DNA of 64,000 bases. Source: Pestalotiopsis fici W106-1. Lineage: Eukaryota; Ascomycota; Sordariomycetes; Amphisphaeriales; Sporocadaceae. Below are positions 34,065-45,260 of this stretch, one piece after another. The DNA is taken from NCBI RefSeq assembly GCF_000516985.1, contig NW_006917095.1, positions 1,989,077 through 2,053,076 on the forward strand, in the 5' to 3' direction. Position numbers and translations under genes: made by a program. Position 1 is the stretch's first letter, and each line of letters opens with the position of its first letter. The notes below the pieces were generated by a model. The model was not told the origin of the DNA. It was given only the letters and a program-made list of their open reading frames with translations, and did no database searches.

Positions 34065-35528
34065 ATGGCCAAGTCAGCATGGGAGCAGAAGATCGCGCCA
34101 GGCGTAGAGACGTATGTCTGCCAGCCGGCTGATCCCGCGCTCAGGGGGCCCAGGGACTTTCCCATCACTGGCTGTGACCAGGCCATGCCCAAGATACACG
34201 CACGAATAACGATACACTACAAGCTGACTGAACAGTCTGAGGAGTCACGCAGGAGTATCGTCACGTCGCTCAAGACGGGCTTGGAAAAGCTCGCCTCTCA
34301 ATTACCTCACCTGACTGCAACCGCTGCGGTAGACCCCGTGTCTAAGCGTGGTACGCTCAAAACAATCGGAAACGATGATGGAGTTCTCTTCCTGGTGACT
34401 GGCGCGACAACTGTCCGCACCGATCTTCCATCATATGCAGAGCTCGAGCGTGAACGCTTTGGACCTTGGAAGCTCCCCAAAGGCGCCACCTATCCAGATG
34501 GCCTGATCAACCCCGTGGCGTCCATTGAGGGCCACCAGATCGGACTGCCTGGGTGCATATTCCAGCTCAATTTTATAGACGGCGGCATCATCCTCACTGC
34601 TTGCTTCCATCATTATGTCGCAGATGGACCGAGTGTCAATAAGATCTTCCACGCTTGGGGCGCTCATTGTCGAGGACTTCCTATCGTTGATCTGTTCACC
34701 GATCGCACCATTCTCATCAATCCCGAGCCGGCTCCTCAGTCCGAGGTGCAGGAACTAGAGCGAAAGATGACGGCTCATGGCTGCATGGTGGATTCCACAA
34801 AGGCAGACCCCAACAACCCTTGGTCCAACATGATGGGACCGCCAGTCAAGACGTCGATTGTCAGTTTCCACCTTGACAAGGTCGCAGCTCTGAAAGACGA
34901 AGTCGCAGCAAAGAGGTCCGCCAGGGTATCGACTCATGATTGTTTTCAAGCCATTTTATGGTGGGGACTGGTTCGTGCCAAATGCGCATTGGGAGAAGAT
35001 GAGGGTATCGAGACCTCTTGGTCCGTATTTCCCGTCAGCTTCCGCTCAAACAACAACCCCGGGTTTCCCAAGAATTACATCGGCAATGGCACGCTCTTCA
35101 ACGGTGCAGAGGTCCCGATTGCCACGCTCAAGGCTTCAGAAGGGCCGCTCGATGCAGCTGTAGCGCTGCGACGTGTAATCCAGAATGTGAACGCGACCTT
35201 TGTCGAAGACGCCAAGGCTTGGCTTAGCACCATCCAGGAGCCAGCAACGCGAACGTGGATGACTAGTCCGCCGCGCAAGATGGACGCTGGTGTTACGAGC
35301 TGGGCTTGTCTCGACTATCATACGTGGGACATTGGATTTGGGCCGGGAACTTGCGTACGCCAGCCAGTCTCGCCAATACCGTTCTTGTTCCCGATGCCCG
35401 GAAAAGTAGACAATGATGGTGAGAAGATATTGGAAGCCGGCATTGCTGTAAGCGAGAAGGTGCACGAACTGTTGATGCAGGATAAGGAATTCAGCCAATA
35501 TGTCAAGGACTATTATGTCCAACCCTAG
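34065..35528 (+). CDS. BAHD / trichothecene 3-O-acetyltransferase-type acyltransferase
   Basis: Single exon, 487 residues. The start is the first in-frame ATG (34065) in a good context (GGACAATGG); upstream codons reach only a TTG. The catalytic HxxxD motif is His183–Asp187 in FHHYVADG, between the two transferase subdomains. The structural DFGWG counterpart appears as DIGFG at 422–426. Other family landmarks are VSTHDCFQAILWWGLVRA and the NYIGNG segment. Enzymes of this PF02458 group move an acyl group from acyl-CoA to an alcohol or amine of a secondary metabolite, usually in the cytosol. Its position next to two P450s and upstream of a PKS supports a late acylation step. The acyl donor could come from the acyl-CoA enzymes of the same region, which is inference. 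Confidence 0.92.
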   Translation: MAKSAWEQKIAPGVETYVCQPADPALRGPRDFPITGCDQAMPKIHARITIHYKLTEQSEESRRSIVTSLKTGLEKLASQLPHLTATAAVDPVSKRGTLKTIGNDDGVLFLVTGATTVRTDLPSYAELERERFGPWKLPKGATYPDGLINPVASIEGHQIGLPGCIFQLNFIDGGIILTACFHHYVADGPSVNKIFHAWGAHCRGLPIVDLFTDRTILINPEPAPQSEVQELERKMTAHGCMVDSTKADPNNPWSNMMGPPVKTSIVSFHLDKVAALKDEVAAKRSARVSTHDCFQAILWWGLVRAKCALGEDEGIETSWSVFPVSFRSNNNPGFPKNYIGNGTLFNGAEVPIATLKASEGPLDAAVALRRVIQNVNATFVEDAKAWLSTIQEPATRTWMTSPPRKMDAGVTSWACLDYHTWDIGFGPGTCVRQPVSPIPFLFPMPGKVDNDGEKILEAGIAVSEKVHELLMQDKEFSQYVKDYYVQP

Positions 35529-38500
35529 CCCGTACATCTATTACTTTGTGTATTGTAGTTCCTCAATTGCGGCATGGATTTGGAATTCTGTATAGACGGG
35601 TATAATGAGTAGACAGGTACATAGATTCACTACGAAGACTGGTTCCTCCACTTCAGAGACCTTCAAATGGTTGGTACCGTCGTGCAACTGAATACCAGGT
35701 ATGCTAGTGTAAATATTGTATGGTCGGCTATGCTGTCGATATGAGATGACAGTCTGCATAACAGAGTGAGAATGGTCGTAGTACCAATGCTCGAGTCCCG
35801 ATTCTATTAAGCCTCAAGCTCCTTATTCTTTGAGCAGATATTTGCTGTCGAGCTGATGTGCAAAAAGCCGCAACAGTTCCTGCTCCATTCCTTTGATGCA
35901 AATGCAGAATGTATCTGCAGCAGGGAAGAACCGAATCTTGAGAACGCCTTACTCGTACATGGCTGAATGTGCATACCCAGGTGAAAGTCACCCACCCTTG
36001 TCTGGTCTGGCTGGCTTTTCCGAGACTCCATCGTGGAGTAGTATGTTCGGTAATGATCAAGACACTGTCGTGGAAGCTGACTAAAGGGCATGGTGGAAAT
36101 GTGCACCACGTGAATTCTGCATCACTCTCGGAAGTTGCACTATCCAGACAGCCTTGTAGTTCTATCGCGGCACAAGTCGGTACTCGCATATGGCACGGAT
36201 CAGGTGAGTGAACAACAAAATTGACCAGGTTGAAGAAATACCGACTGCCCCTCTCCGTTGAGATCTGGGGAAGATTGCGGGCCATCATGCATATCGGCAT
36301 GCTCTTTCTAGAAATGAATGAATACATTGCATTTCTCCATATCCCCCCTGATTTGTCTCGAAGGGCTGCAGTCTATGAGATGGATCCCCAAAGACAACCC
36401 TGTTTTTTTCCAAAAAGACCCTTTTATGCAAGCAGGGAATATTTGTCGTATGACTGCATGTACTCATTAAATGCCGGTGTCACCCATGATGACCTCTGTC
36501 TCCAACCGCTTACCCTTGGTTGAAAGTTCCTGGGCCGTATCCATGACTAAGCCGTTTTGATTATGGCAGGGGCCCTATTCCAGTCAAAAAGATAGTGACA
36601 CAACAATATCAACATAGTTTAGAGTACGTTCCATCTTTCGTATGGTTGTGTCCTTTTAGTTGCAACGCGTACGCAAGACGAAAATGGCGGCTACTTTATA
36701 GAGATCTGCAGACACTGAGGCCTACCGATTTGCCAACTCGATATATTAGCCATTGTAACATTCGGTACTCTTGGTATTATTCTATTCTGCCATGGAGATT
36801 GTGTATCTTTGGATATATCGGTCAACTATCGATTTACTTCATTCCTTGATCATCATGTCCATAAGTCTACGACCAGTAGAGACCATAAAGGCAGATAAAT
36901 CCAGCTCGCAGGCCCAGTGCAAGCCTCTGTTGATCTCCCCTGAGGTTATCGAGAAACGGACTGAGTTGTAAACCCTATCATATCACTGCTTACATGTGCA
37001 TACGTGTTGTGCAGGGCGATGCACGGCCTATAATAGGTTACACGATTCTGAGTCTGAGAGAAAGCAGTTGAGGTCTTGTCCACGTGAATCTGAAGGCGTA
37101 CGTGCAAAGACATTTGTACCGCATATAGATAAACACGTTCTTGACACACCTCTTGTAATCTTTTGTCTAAATGGCTTAATTGTTGGATTTTCCCTTCCGA
37201 GGCTGTCTTGCTCAAGACTTGGCTGTTGGTATAAAGCTTACGTAATATTATTGTTCCGATCTTTTGCAGGCCGAGGCACAAATCGGCGATCGGCATGATT
37301 CAAGAACAAAAAGCTTGTGTTGAAAAGGTAACATGAGTACGAGCACAGCTTTCTTATAGTAATTATCCTCTGAATGAGAAATCATTAGAATGGAGACACG
37401 TACCCAAGATGTAGGGAAAGCGTGAGAGTGGCACACGAAATTAAAAGTGATCATTTCATGATTTCCAGCGAAGGTGATCCAGACATAGACTCATATTTGA
37501 AACGGTTGGACGATAAGCTATGACTGAAAGAAACTACCTAGACCAAGTTATCAAGGAAGCCATTGCTGAAAATAACATGATCTTTGCTAATATTCAATCC
37601 AAAGCCTGTGTCGGATTCTACCTAATAATTACCATGGAACTTTTGTGCACAACGCAGTATAAGTGCCAGTCTGCTTAACATATCCCAGGGCCGACAATGA
37701 AAGGGAATAGCGTCTGGCACTTAAATAACGGTTCATGTCAGAAGAGGGCCATTTTGCTTCAAAAGTTCTAGCCTACTGGGTGAAGCAGTACTGCATGCAA
37801 AGTAAGTTTCGAATGCCACGTAAGCTGAAATACGATGTTGTGTTGTAGGGCGTCGTGTTTCGCTCTTATCACCAGTGGCAATAAGACACGAGCACCGTGG
37901 CCACCCGTTCTTTCCAAATTCACGCTCTTTTGATCAACACTTAGTCGGCCTGACAGCGTGAACGATCAACATATACTCCTGTCGAATGCGCAGTCCATAT
38001 AGGTAACAGGGTCTTGTACAAATATTCTTTCGTGTCCGATGGTCAAATTAGCCTGTCATCAATCATCCAAACATTTAGGCAGACGTGTAAATGTCAAGAT
38101 CATATTAGAATTATGACCTTGGCCTGCAATGAATTGGGCATGGAGTCCAGTGCCAGCATGGCAGCACTACTTAACGACTGAATGCCTGACCGGCATGCCC
38201 TTTCGAATCACAATTACGGGATATCTGGTATTTCAAGTCAAGTCGTATATATGTACTCAGAGCCAGCTCATATTGACAGCATTGGGTATCTCCACCCCGA
38301 CTTGAGTTTCAAAGGCACTTGATGGCGAGGAGAGTATTGTGGATTCTGGAAGTTGGGAACGATGGAAACCCACCACGATCAAATCCCGAATCGAGGCTCG
38401 GCCGAGGAATTGGATTCTGATGCCCATGAACCTTGCGCGCCTGAGGCGAGCCTGTGAGCAACTATTGCTTCTCCACAGATGGAGGATTCCAAGTGTCGTG

Positions 38501-39271
38501 CTTACAGCTGATGCATTATGGCAGGCGGAATGTCAGGAATAGAAGGTCGTGCATTCGCGAAGTATCCGTACTACGTCGTCCAAGAGGCACACGGGACGCG
38601 AGGCGGTCAAATATTCCGTCGACCCTAGCGTTAGCTCCCACGGGGAACACCCGCTGGGAGCTAAGCCAACGGTTGGCCTAGCAGCCTTATTAGAGACTAT
38701 AGCGCAAGAGCACTACTGGGTAGCCACTGGTAGCCCAGCCAGAGCAAAGCTGACCTGGCTGACATCACACAAGGAGGTCCCACATCGTCGCAAGCGAGGA
38801 CCAAGCGGCGATCGCTCCTGTGAGCCAATGAGATCGTGTACGGGAATCCACGACAACGGAATCCGGGTGAGAACGGAAAACAAAGAAACCCGAGAAACAG
38901 CTGGTGTGGGTGTATTAATGCCTGGCACAGACAAGATCAGCTTTTCAGTCTGTTTTGTGACGCAATTTCCCTCTACACCCCCCAAAAGCAGTTGATTGCA
39001 CACCCTAGCAGAGTGTTTCGAAAAATTAGCGCAAGAAAAAAAAAAGAGAGGCCAAAACAACGCATCCTGCGAAAAAGAACACGCAGGTAATCCATCCAAT
39101 CTTCACCGTAATCCATCGAATTTTCACCCGCGCCAGCGATCCCCATTGTTTTTGCTGACGGCCGAGTTGACCCAGTTGTCCTTGGTTCTCCTGTCTCCCA
39201 TTACATCGCATTGCCTTGCGTAGTTTTCGTCTTTTCCTCTCTCCCTCCTTAATCACATCACACATTTCACA
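35529..39271. other. Long intergenic region, no supported gene
   Basis: About 3.7 kb. Many short overlapping frames occur on both strands (the longest, on the minus strand at 35728–36327, has no domain and a Cys/Ser/Arg-rich shadow composition). A strong double hairpin lies at 38631–38680. The last 60 bases before 39272 are pyrimidine-rich, as in strongly expressed fungal promoters. Confidence 0.55.
38631..38680. repeat. Two adjacent inverted repeats (stable hairpins)
   Basis: The first has arms TTAGCTCCCA (38631–38640) and TGGGAGCTAA (38655–38664), perfectly complementary. An inner CGGG/CCCG pair leaves a GAACA loop and a single bulged C. The second follows directly: TAAGCCAAC, G, GTTGGCCTA with one mismatch. 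It may be an RNA structure, an element remnant or a DNA-protein site. No tRNA or snoRNA signature was seen. Confidence 0.7.
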
Positions 39272-40433
39272 ATGGCCGCCCCTGCCACATCCGTCAGTGA
39301 GCTCGTCAAGAAGCAGCCCGAGGGCCTGGACCTCTACTCCCGCTTCGCCCTGGCTGGAGCTCTCGGCTGCTCGGTCACCCACGGCGCCTTCACACCCGTC
39401 GATGTGTACGTGTTCCACGCCGCATGGAGCTGAGCTCTATGCCCTCCGCCGGCCGCGCCCACCGTGTCGACCTGCTCGCTGACAGCCCCTTTAGGATCAA
39501 GACCAGGATACAACTCGACCCTGCGACGTACAACCGTGGCATGATCGGCGGTTTCCGCCAGGTCATCAAGAATGAGGGAGTCAGCGCGTTGGCCACTGGA
39601 TTCGGTCCCACGTTCACTGGATACTTCGTCCAGGGCGCCTTCAAGTTTGGTGGTTACGAGTTCTTCAAGAAGCAGGCCATCGATGTGATTGGCCTCGAGA
39701 AGGCCCGCGAGAACCGTACCGCCGTCTACTCCGTGTCGGCTGCTTCGGCTGAGTTCTTCGCTTCCATCGCCCTCTGCCCCCTGGAGGCCACTCGTATCCG
39801 TCTCGTCTCTACTCCCGGCTACGGAAAGGGTCTGATTGATGGTTTCACCAAGATCCTCACTACCGAGGGTATTGGCGCCTTCTACGCCGGCTTCGGACCC
39901 ATCTTGTTCAAGCAGTATGTTCTTCCCGATCCAGCCCCTACTAGCTCAAAGATCTGTTTACTGACCTACGCGCGCTGCACAGGGTTCCCTACACCGTTAC
40001 CAAGTTCGTCGCTTTCGAGAAGGTTTCCGAGGCCATCCTCGGCCAATTCGACAAGTCCAAGCTCTCCGGTGGTGCCTTGACTGGTATTAACCTGGGCTCT
40101 GGTCTGATGGCTGGTTTCGCTGCCGCCATTGTTTCGCAGCCCGCCGACACCATGCTTTCCAAGATCAACAAGACCAAGGGACTCCCCGGTGAGAGCACCA
40201 TCTCCCGTCTCGTCAAGATTGCTGGCGAGCTCGGTCTGCGTGGTTCCTTTGCCGGTCTCCCCACCCGTCTCTTCATGGTCGGTGGATTGACTGCCGGTCA
40301 ATTCGCCATCTACGGTGATATCAAGAAGGCTCTCGGTAAGTTTAAATGACTGTCTTGCATACGCCCGCGTCAATACCAGGTTACTAACATGATTATTACA
40401 GGTGCTACGAACGGTGTAGAGATCTCCAAATAG
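39272..40433 (+). CDS. MIR1: Mitochondrial phosphate carrier
   Basis: Four exons: 39272–39405, 39495–39914, 39983–40335, 40402–40433. The introns of 89, 68 and 66 bp are GT–AG and in frame, giving 312 residues. It is a three-repeat mitochondrial carrier with signatures [16 protein letters not shown] and PADTMLSK. The first-repeat motif followed by IQLDP, the AYxGFGP-type segment ([16 protein letters not shown]) and FVAFEKV are typical of the inner-membrane phosphate/proton symporter (yeast Mir1) that feeds ATP synthase. The pyrimidine-rich leader suggests strong expression. It sits between P450/acyltransferase genes and the regulator/PKS genes, so it is either a housekeeping gene between two clusters or a cluster-borne extra copy. 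Copy number in the genome would decide. Confidence 0.95.
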
Positions 40434-41415
40434 ACGTTGATTAGCATTTGTGTCAAGACCGAAAGATCGTAGACTAGTAAGATATAGACTTTTTCAGCGC
40501 GAGATCGTTTCATGTCGCTTGCAATTAGCGCGAGCCAAGCACACAACCTATCTATTCAAACCCTCTTATAATCAATTACATTGCCGATAAAGATCTTGTC
40601 ACTGCTGTGTCGTATGCAAGAGACGTGTGTTGCCGCCGGATTAGTGCAAACCGGTCAAGTTGATGTTTCCTACACTGTTTAATCTAAGCTCTCGATTGGT
40701 CTGTAGTGTAAAATCTAGCTAACCAGTACAAATTGGCAGTGAAGAAAATGTGGAGAATGACAATTTGCACCTTGGCAGAAGGTGCTTATATAAGAGATGT
40801 CCCAATTGGACAAGTCATAGCCAAACTCTCAAGTACAAGATAAAGACAAGCCCTCGTGCGGTAAGCGTTATGGTAGTATACGACCCTGGTCGAAATAATT
40901 TGTTCATGTTTCTATATGCTTCTATGTATCTATATATGTATATTCTCAAAAGAAACGGTGTTGGCCGCGATGCCTCTACTGCTTCCTTAGGGTATAAAAC
41001 TGTCTCAGCAGACATCTTCTCTCATGGCTAGCGTCTAATCGCTAGGTAATCTATGTGACCTTTTGAGGTCGTCGTGAGTCGTGTAAGCACCGAATAGAAG
41101 ACGGAGCCGATCACCGCCTCCAAGCTACATCGTACTGAAGCCGCGCAGAGTCGTTGACACAAGAGATGGTGCGCACAGGCCAGTCTATAGGCCTGTGTCC
41201 TCCCGCTAGGATGCCAATTCTTGTGTGCGACATTTTTTTTATCGCGGACTTGATGTTCTAGTCGGCGTATATGTCAGGTTTGCACCCAGACCTCTCCATT
41301 GTCTTTGGCGAGGCTTTGGGGCTCGAGAGCGGATATGACGTACGTTTCAGCAGGTCATGCTGCATGATAATAATAGGTAGGTAGCTTCGTGTGTTCAACA
41401 TCATAGGGGAGCCTC
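40434..41415. other. Intergenic between convergent carrier and regulator genes
   Basis: About 1 kb holding both 3' flanks. No supported gene was found. Confidence 0.55.
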
Positions 41416-42790
41416 TCACACATGGCCTTGGATAAGACCCAAGATGGCGGCGCGATAGCGCCTGAAATTCGTTACTGCGCATTTGTTACCGACACTCGTC
41501 TCGTGATCCCACGTTGTCACGACGAGGCGCGCCGGCAGCGACCGCTTCCTTCGCTGATGGTCGATGCCTGGCTGTTCTCCCGCCGACGGCATGGTGCCCA
41601 CCGCCAGGTCGGAAGGGATGTCCAGCAGCTGCTCCATTTTCCCAATGAGCCGGGTGCCGACGCGGAGCATGTTAGCGGCGGACTCGGCAGCCTGCTCGTA
41701 CGATTCCGTGGGGGCGGCAAATAGGTCTTCCATCCGAAAGTTCTCCACCATGTCACCCAGCGGGCCGCTACTGAACTGCGTCGAGTCGGGCGTGCCTAGA
41801 CCAAATGTTGGGCGTTGTGCGGGCGTGGGTGATGCCAACAGGTTCTGGAGCATTTTTTCCGAAAGCGCGGCTAAAAGCCTTATACAAAGCATGTAGCATT
41901 GCGCTGCCTTGAACGCTTGCTTGCCGTCTATGTGGTTGTCAAAGGATGTGTTGGGATCTTGCGATAGGGCCCGAGGTCTCCGGTCGACCGCCACGATCCA
42001 TATGAAGCATTCAAAGGCGTTGAATATCTCGCCGACAGAATCTGCGTATATCGCAGTTAGCTATCATGTTTTTTACTCTAGGCGGGGTTTGTGCGGGTTT
42101 ACATTGTTCGCCTTGGCCTGTCTGTTCACTCGTTACCGTTTTGAGTAGATTTTCTAGTGTCTGGCATATGCTCGCAAGTTTATCGGACGAGTCGCTGTTG
42201 CCCGACTTGCATACTTCTGGAGGGCTCAGAACAACATGTTCGTCCATCCCCGACTTGGTTGAGAAAACGGGCCCTGTGCTCGTTGATAGCATCGACGCAC
42301 TGCTACTGTGTGAATGTGCCGCCAGAGTATGACCAGTCAGAGGCGGGGTGGTTATAGCATCCCAAGCAGATGGGAAGAAGCTGTCTAGATGCAGCTGATC
42401 GGGGTCAAATGCCCCATAGTTGCTCGGGGGTTGTTGATTTATGACAGGTGTCATGGGCTCGTTTTGTGCAACGTTCTGGCTTCCGGCTTTGTTTTTGTTG
42501 GTCTGCTTGCTAGACCGGGGGTTGTAAACACACTCGACGCCGAAGCGTTGGCATCGTGCGCAGGCTTCTAACGATGTTTTGCTCCCTACGCATCGGAGCT
42601 TTTGCTGGTGGCAGCGGTCACACGATCTCCTAAGAGTCCGGCCAGAGACTTGTCGGGGATTCTGGATGGGAGCCCATTCGCCTTCGAGATGCTGAGTCGT
42701 AGTTGTTATGGGAGGGCCGTCTATATCTCTCTCATCCTGGCCTCCGCATGCAGTGTTGGTGGTGGCCATGGCTGTATACCCAATCATCAT
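41416..42790 (-). CDS. Zn(II)2Cys6 transcription factor (AflR-like), probable cluster regulator
   Basis: Two exons on the minus strand, 42103–42790 and 41416–42041, over a 61-bp intron (GTAAAC, CTAAC branch, CGCAG). The join is in frame and gives 437 residues. The binuclear zinc cluster is at residues 57–87 with Cys57, 60, 67, 77, 80 and 87 (C-X2-C-X6-C-X9-C-X2-C-X6-C). Ser/Thr/Pro-rich sequence follows, then a helical C-terminal part (FNAFECFIWIVAVD, FKAAQCYMLCIRLLAALSEKM, GTRLIGKMEQLLDIPSDL) of the kind found in aflatoxin-regulator-type proteins. Nuclear, DNA-binding. Position within the biosynthetic region suggests that it controls the neighbouring genes. The start at 42790 is the first ATG; ATG 42769 (GCCATGG context) is an alternative. 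Confidence 0.87.
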
Positions 42791-43867
42791 TCTAGGACAT
42801 GGGAAGTTTTGCTCGCCGAGGAAATAAACGAATGATTTGCATATGGTGTTGTCAGCAGCGATATATCTACAAGAGCCCGCAAAGCCGGGCGTGCTCAATC
42901 AAGCGTGACTTCAGCGTATGCTTACCTGTCTTGGGGCATGCCCGGTTAGTAATAATGCAGTCATCCTGCCATTGCCTTAGTTGACTGCCGCAAGCTGGAC
43001 CCTTTTCGGGTGAATCCTTCGCCAGAAGGTTCAGATTGCGAGAGGCGATGCTCTGGTTTTTGAGAAAAGGAGCCAAATCCCTGATGGGTCGCAATCTACA
43101 GGCGCAACTGATGGTGGAGCGCATGCTGCACAAGCAGCAGCTCCGACACACGTAGTCGTATACTCGGTTCCATTCCAGACCTGAAGGAACAATCCAGCCC
43201 TGGAGGCTTCCCCCTTCTCGAAACCGCTTCTTGCCGGCCCCTGGAGGTAGTCCGAGCATTATTAGTACTAGCAAACTAGTATCCCCTAAGCCGCGGGAAT
43301 CGGCTCCAGAATGCCCCATCAATGCTTTCACCACTTTGTGATCTAGTCTATATCCATAGCAAATCCCTAAAAGAGTGGAATGTGTTCTTCTTGAACCAAT
43401 TATTCTCCAAGTTTCAGCATATCGTTCAAAAGATCCCAGGCCAAACATTGGTTAGAAGAACTGGAGTATTTTGGTGTCGAATCCGCGGCCGAAGGGAGAT
43501 TGATCCCCACGCCTAAAATGGCAAACGTCTTTTGTTAATGACCCCGCTATTTGGTACTTAGTGATTGAGCTAACCATAACCCGTAAATTTACCAGAGCCG
43601 TCGTGATGCGTTATACGTCGAATTCCAAGTCGGCTTGCCTTTCCCTCTATTCTACCACGTTACCAGCACTTGACAGCACGTGCAAATTCCTTTGAAAGGA
43701 GGAAAAAAAAAAAAAAAAACAAAAACAACTAATTCTCTTGTCGTACGTAATGACACGTNNNNNNNNNNNNNNNNNNNNNNNNNNNNNNNNNNNNNNNNNN
43801 NNNNNNNNNNNNNNNNNNNNNNNNNNNNNNNNNNNNNNNNNNNNNNNNNNNNNNNNNNAAAAAAAAA

Positions 43868-43898
<31 letters not shown>

Positions 43899-45260
43899 AC
43901 GCCTCAAAGTACTGCACAGCTTGCGCCGGAGACCAAGATGAGTCCGATTCGACGGATAAAGGCAAGTCGGAGGTGCTGGAAATACTGTGTACGTAATATG
44001 GAGTCCTAACACCACCTTTTTTAGCATGCAATTCCCCATTTGCGTGCCTCTTTTACGTTATGATTGGTAGAACATAGAACAAATGGCGGGGATCCATTTT
44101 GGCAGCCAAGACAGCTTGGCTGCGCCCAAAACCTTGTACCCGTGCAGCCCGTGGTGCTTGCCTTGTTTGCCATTCTAGTGGATACATACCTAGGTACATT
44201 GCATTAGGTTATGTATCAATGCATGCTTGCATGGTGATTGATGACTGACGAGAGCTGAGAGCAACGAATCTGTTATCCGTAAGCGAGTGAACCCTTGTCC
44301 AGGGACTTCCGACATGCATACAAACCTTCAACGGATGCAGCATGGATTAGGACACATTCGCGCGAGTCGCACGTTTCCCCTTGGTTGGTCGGAGCCTCCA
44401 AAGCACTACTAGTGTAGGATGAAAGGAACTATCAGATCAAAGATCATAACATGTACGAATATCAGTGACGACCGCAGGCACCACACACAGTAAGCGACTG
44501 GTGGGGTATCGCCCAGTCAAAGTTAGACAGGCACGTACAATGTATAGTTGGCAACTGGGTACCTTCCGATTGGGTTGGATTGTGGCTTTCGTATACAGTA
44601 GCTAGCTACAATAGATAAGGCAGGTTGAGCAATGGCTGGCCGCAATCCAATCAGCATCCAGACATCCTTCCACTGCCTAAGGTGCTCGGATTTATCTCTT
44701 TATTTCGAACATCGATGAATTTGACTCCGAAACTTTAAGTGCCTAGTAGCTGTGATGTGATTGATATATTTAAAGATTGTACAGTAGTGTTACATGGATA
44801 CCAATTGTGGGGAAATAATCCAATATCATTAGCCGACACCATATCATAACTGCTATAATCTCCCAAAATCGCGGCAAATGTAATCAAACATTACTTATCC
44901 TTGTGTAGTTGGGATATATGTCCATTTGAGCCATACGTAAAGGGATTCTACCTTGAATACAATACTTTGATCATCATCATTGGAGGCTTGTTATGTAACT
45001 GCGCCCGGAGAACCCGTTCCCTAGAATTCTTTTTTGTGATTCGTCTTTCCGTAATTCTGTTGATTTCATTCAATGACACAGCAGCCTTCACAGACGGCCT
45101 CAATCTCGTCTGCATTTCATGCTTCACCGCGACAGTGACATGAACCGAAAGCTTGGACGCTGAACGGGGGGCGTGGGGTAATTCGCGTTGGACCCGGCAG
45201 TTAATAAATGGCCCGTCCCGTCGTACGTGAGGGAGAAATCTATGAACTCTATAATTTCTA
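42791..45260. other. Intergenic with an assembly gap
   Basis: About 2.5 kb upstream of the regulator and downstream of the crotonase gene. It contains the N run described separately. Open frames here (for example minus 42867–43448) show no domain. An 8-bp-arm inverted repeat (GATACATA…TATGTATC, about 44,180–44,216) surrounds a TACCTAGGTA palindrome. Confidence 0.5.
43759..43858. other. Assembly gap (100 N)
   Basis: Exactly 100 N, the conventional size for a gap of unknown length. An A17 run lies about 40 bp before it and A-rich homopolymer sequence directly follows, so the contig probably broke at a homopolymer. The true length is unknown and sequence may be missing here. Confidence 0.98.

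Noticed and set aside
35728..36327. 199-codon frame on the minus strand as a gene
   Set aside because: No domain, patchy composition, overlaps other equally long frames, and no convincing splice structure.
38549..38995. 148-codon plus-strand frame upstream of the phosphate carrier
   Set aside because: No family signature. It covers the hairpin region and is paralleled by open frames on the other strand, so it looks like chance.
42867..43448. 193-codon minus-strand frame upstream of the regulator
   Set aside because: Cys/Arg-rich shadow composition, no motif, and no sign that it joins the regulator through an intron.
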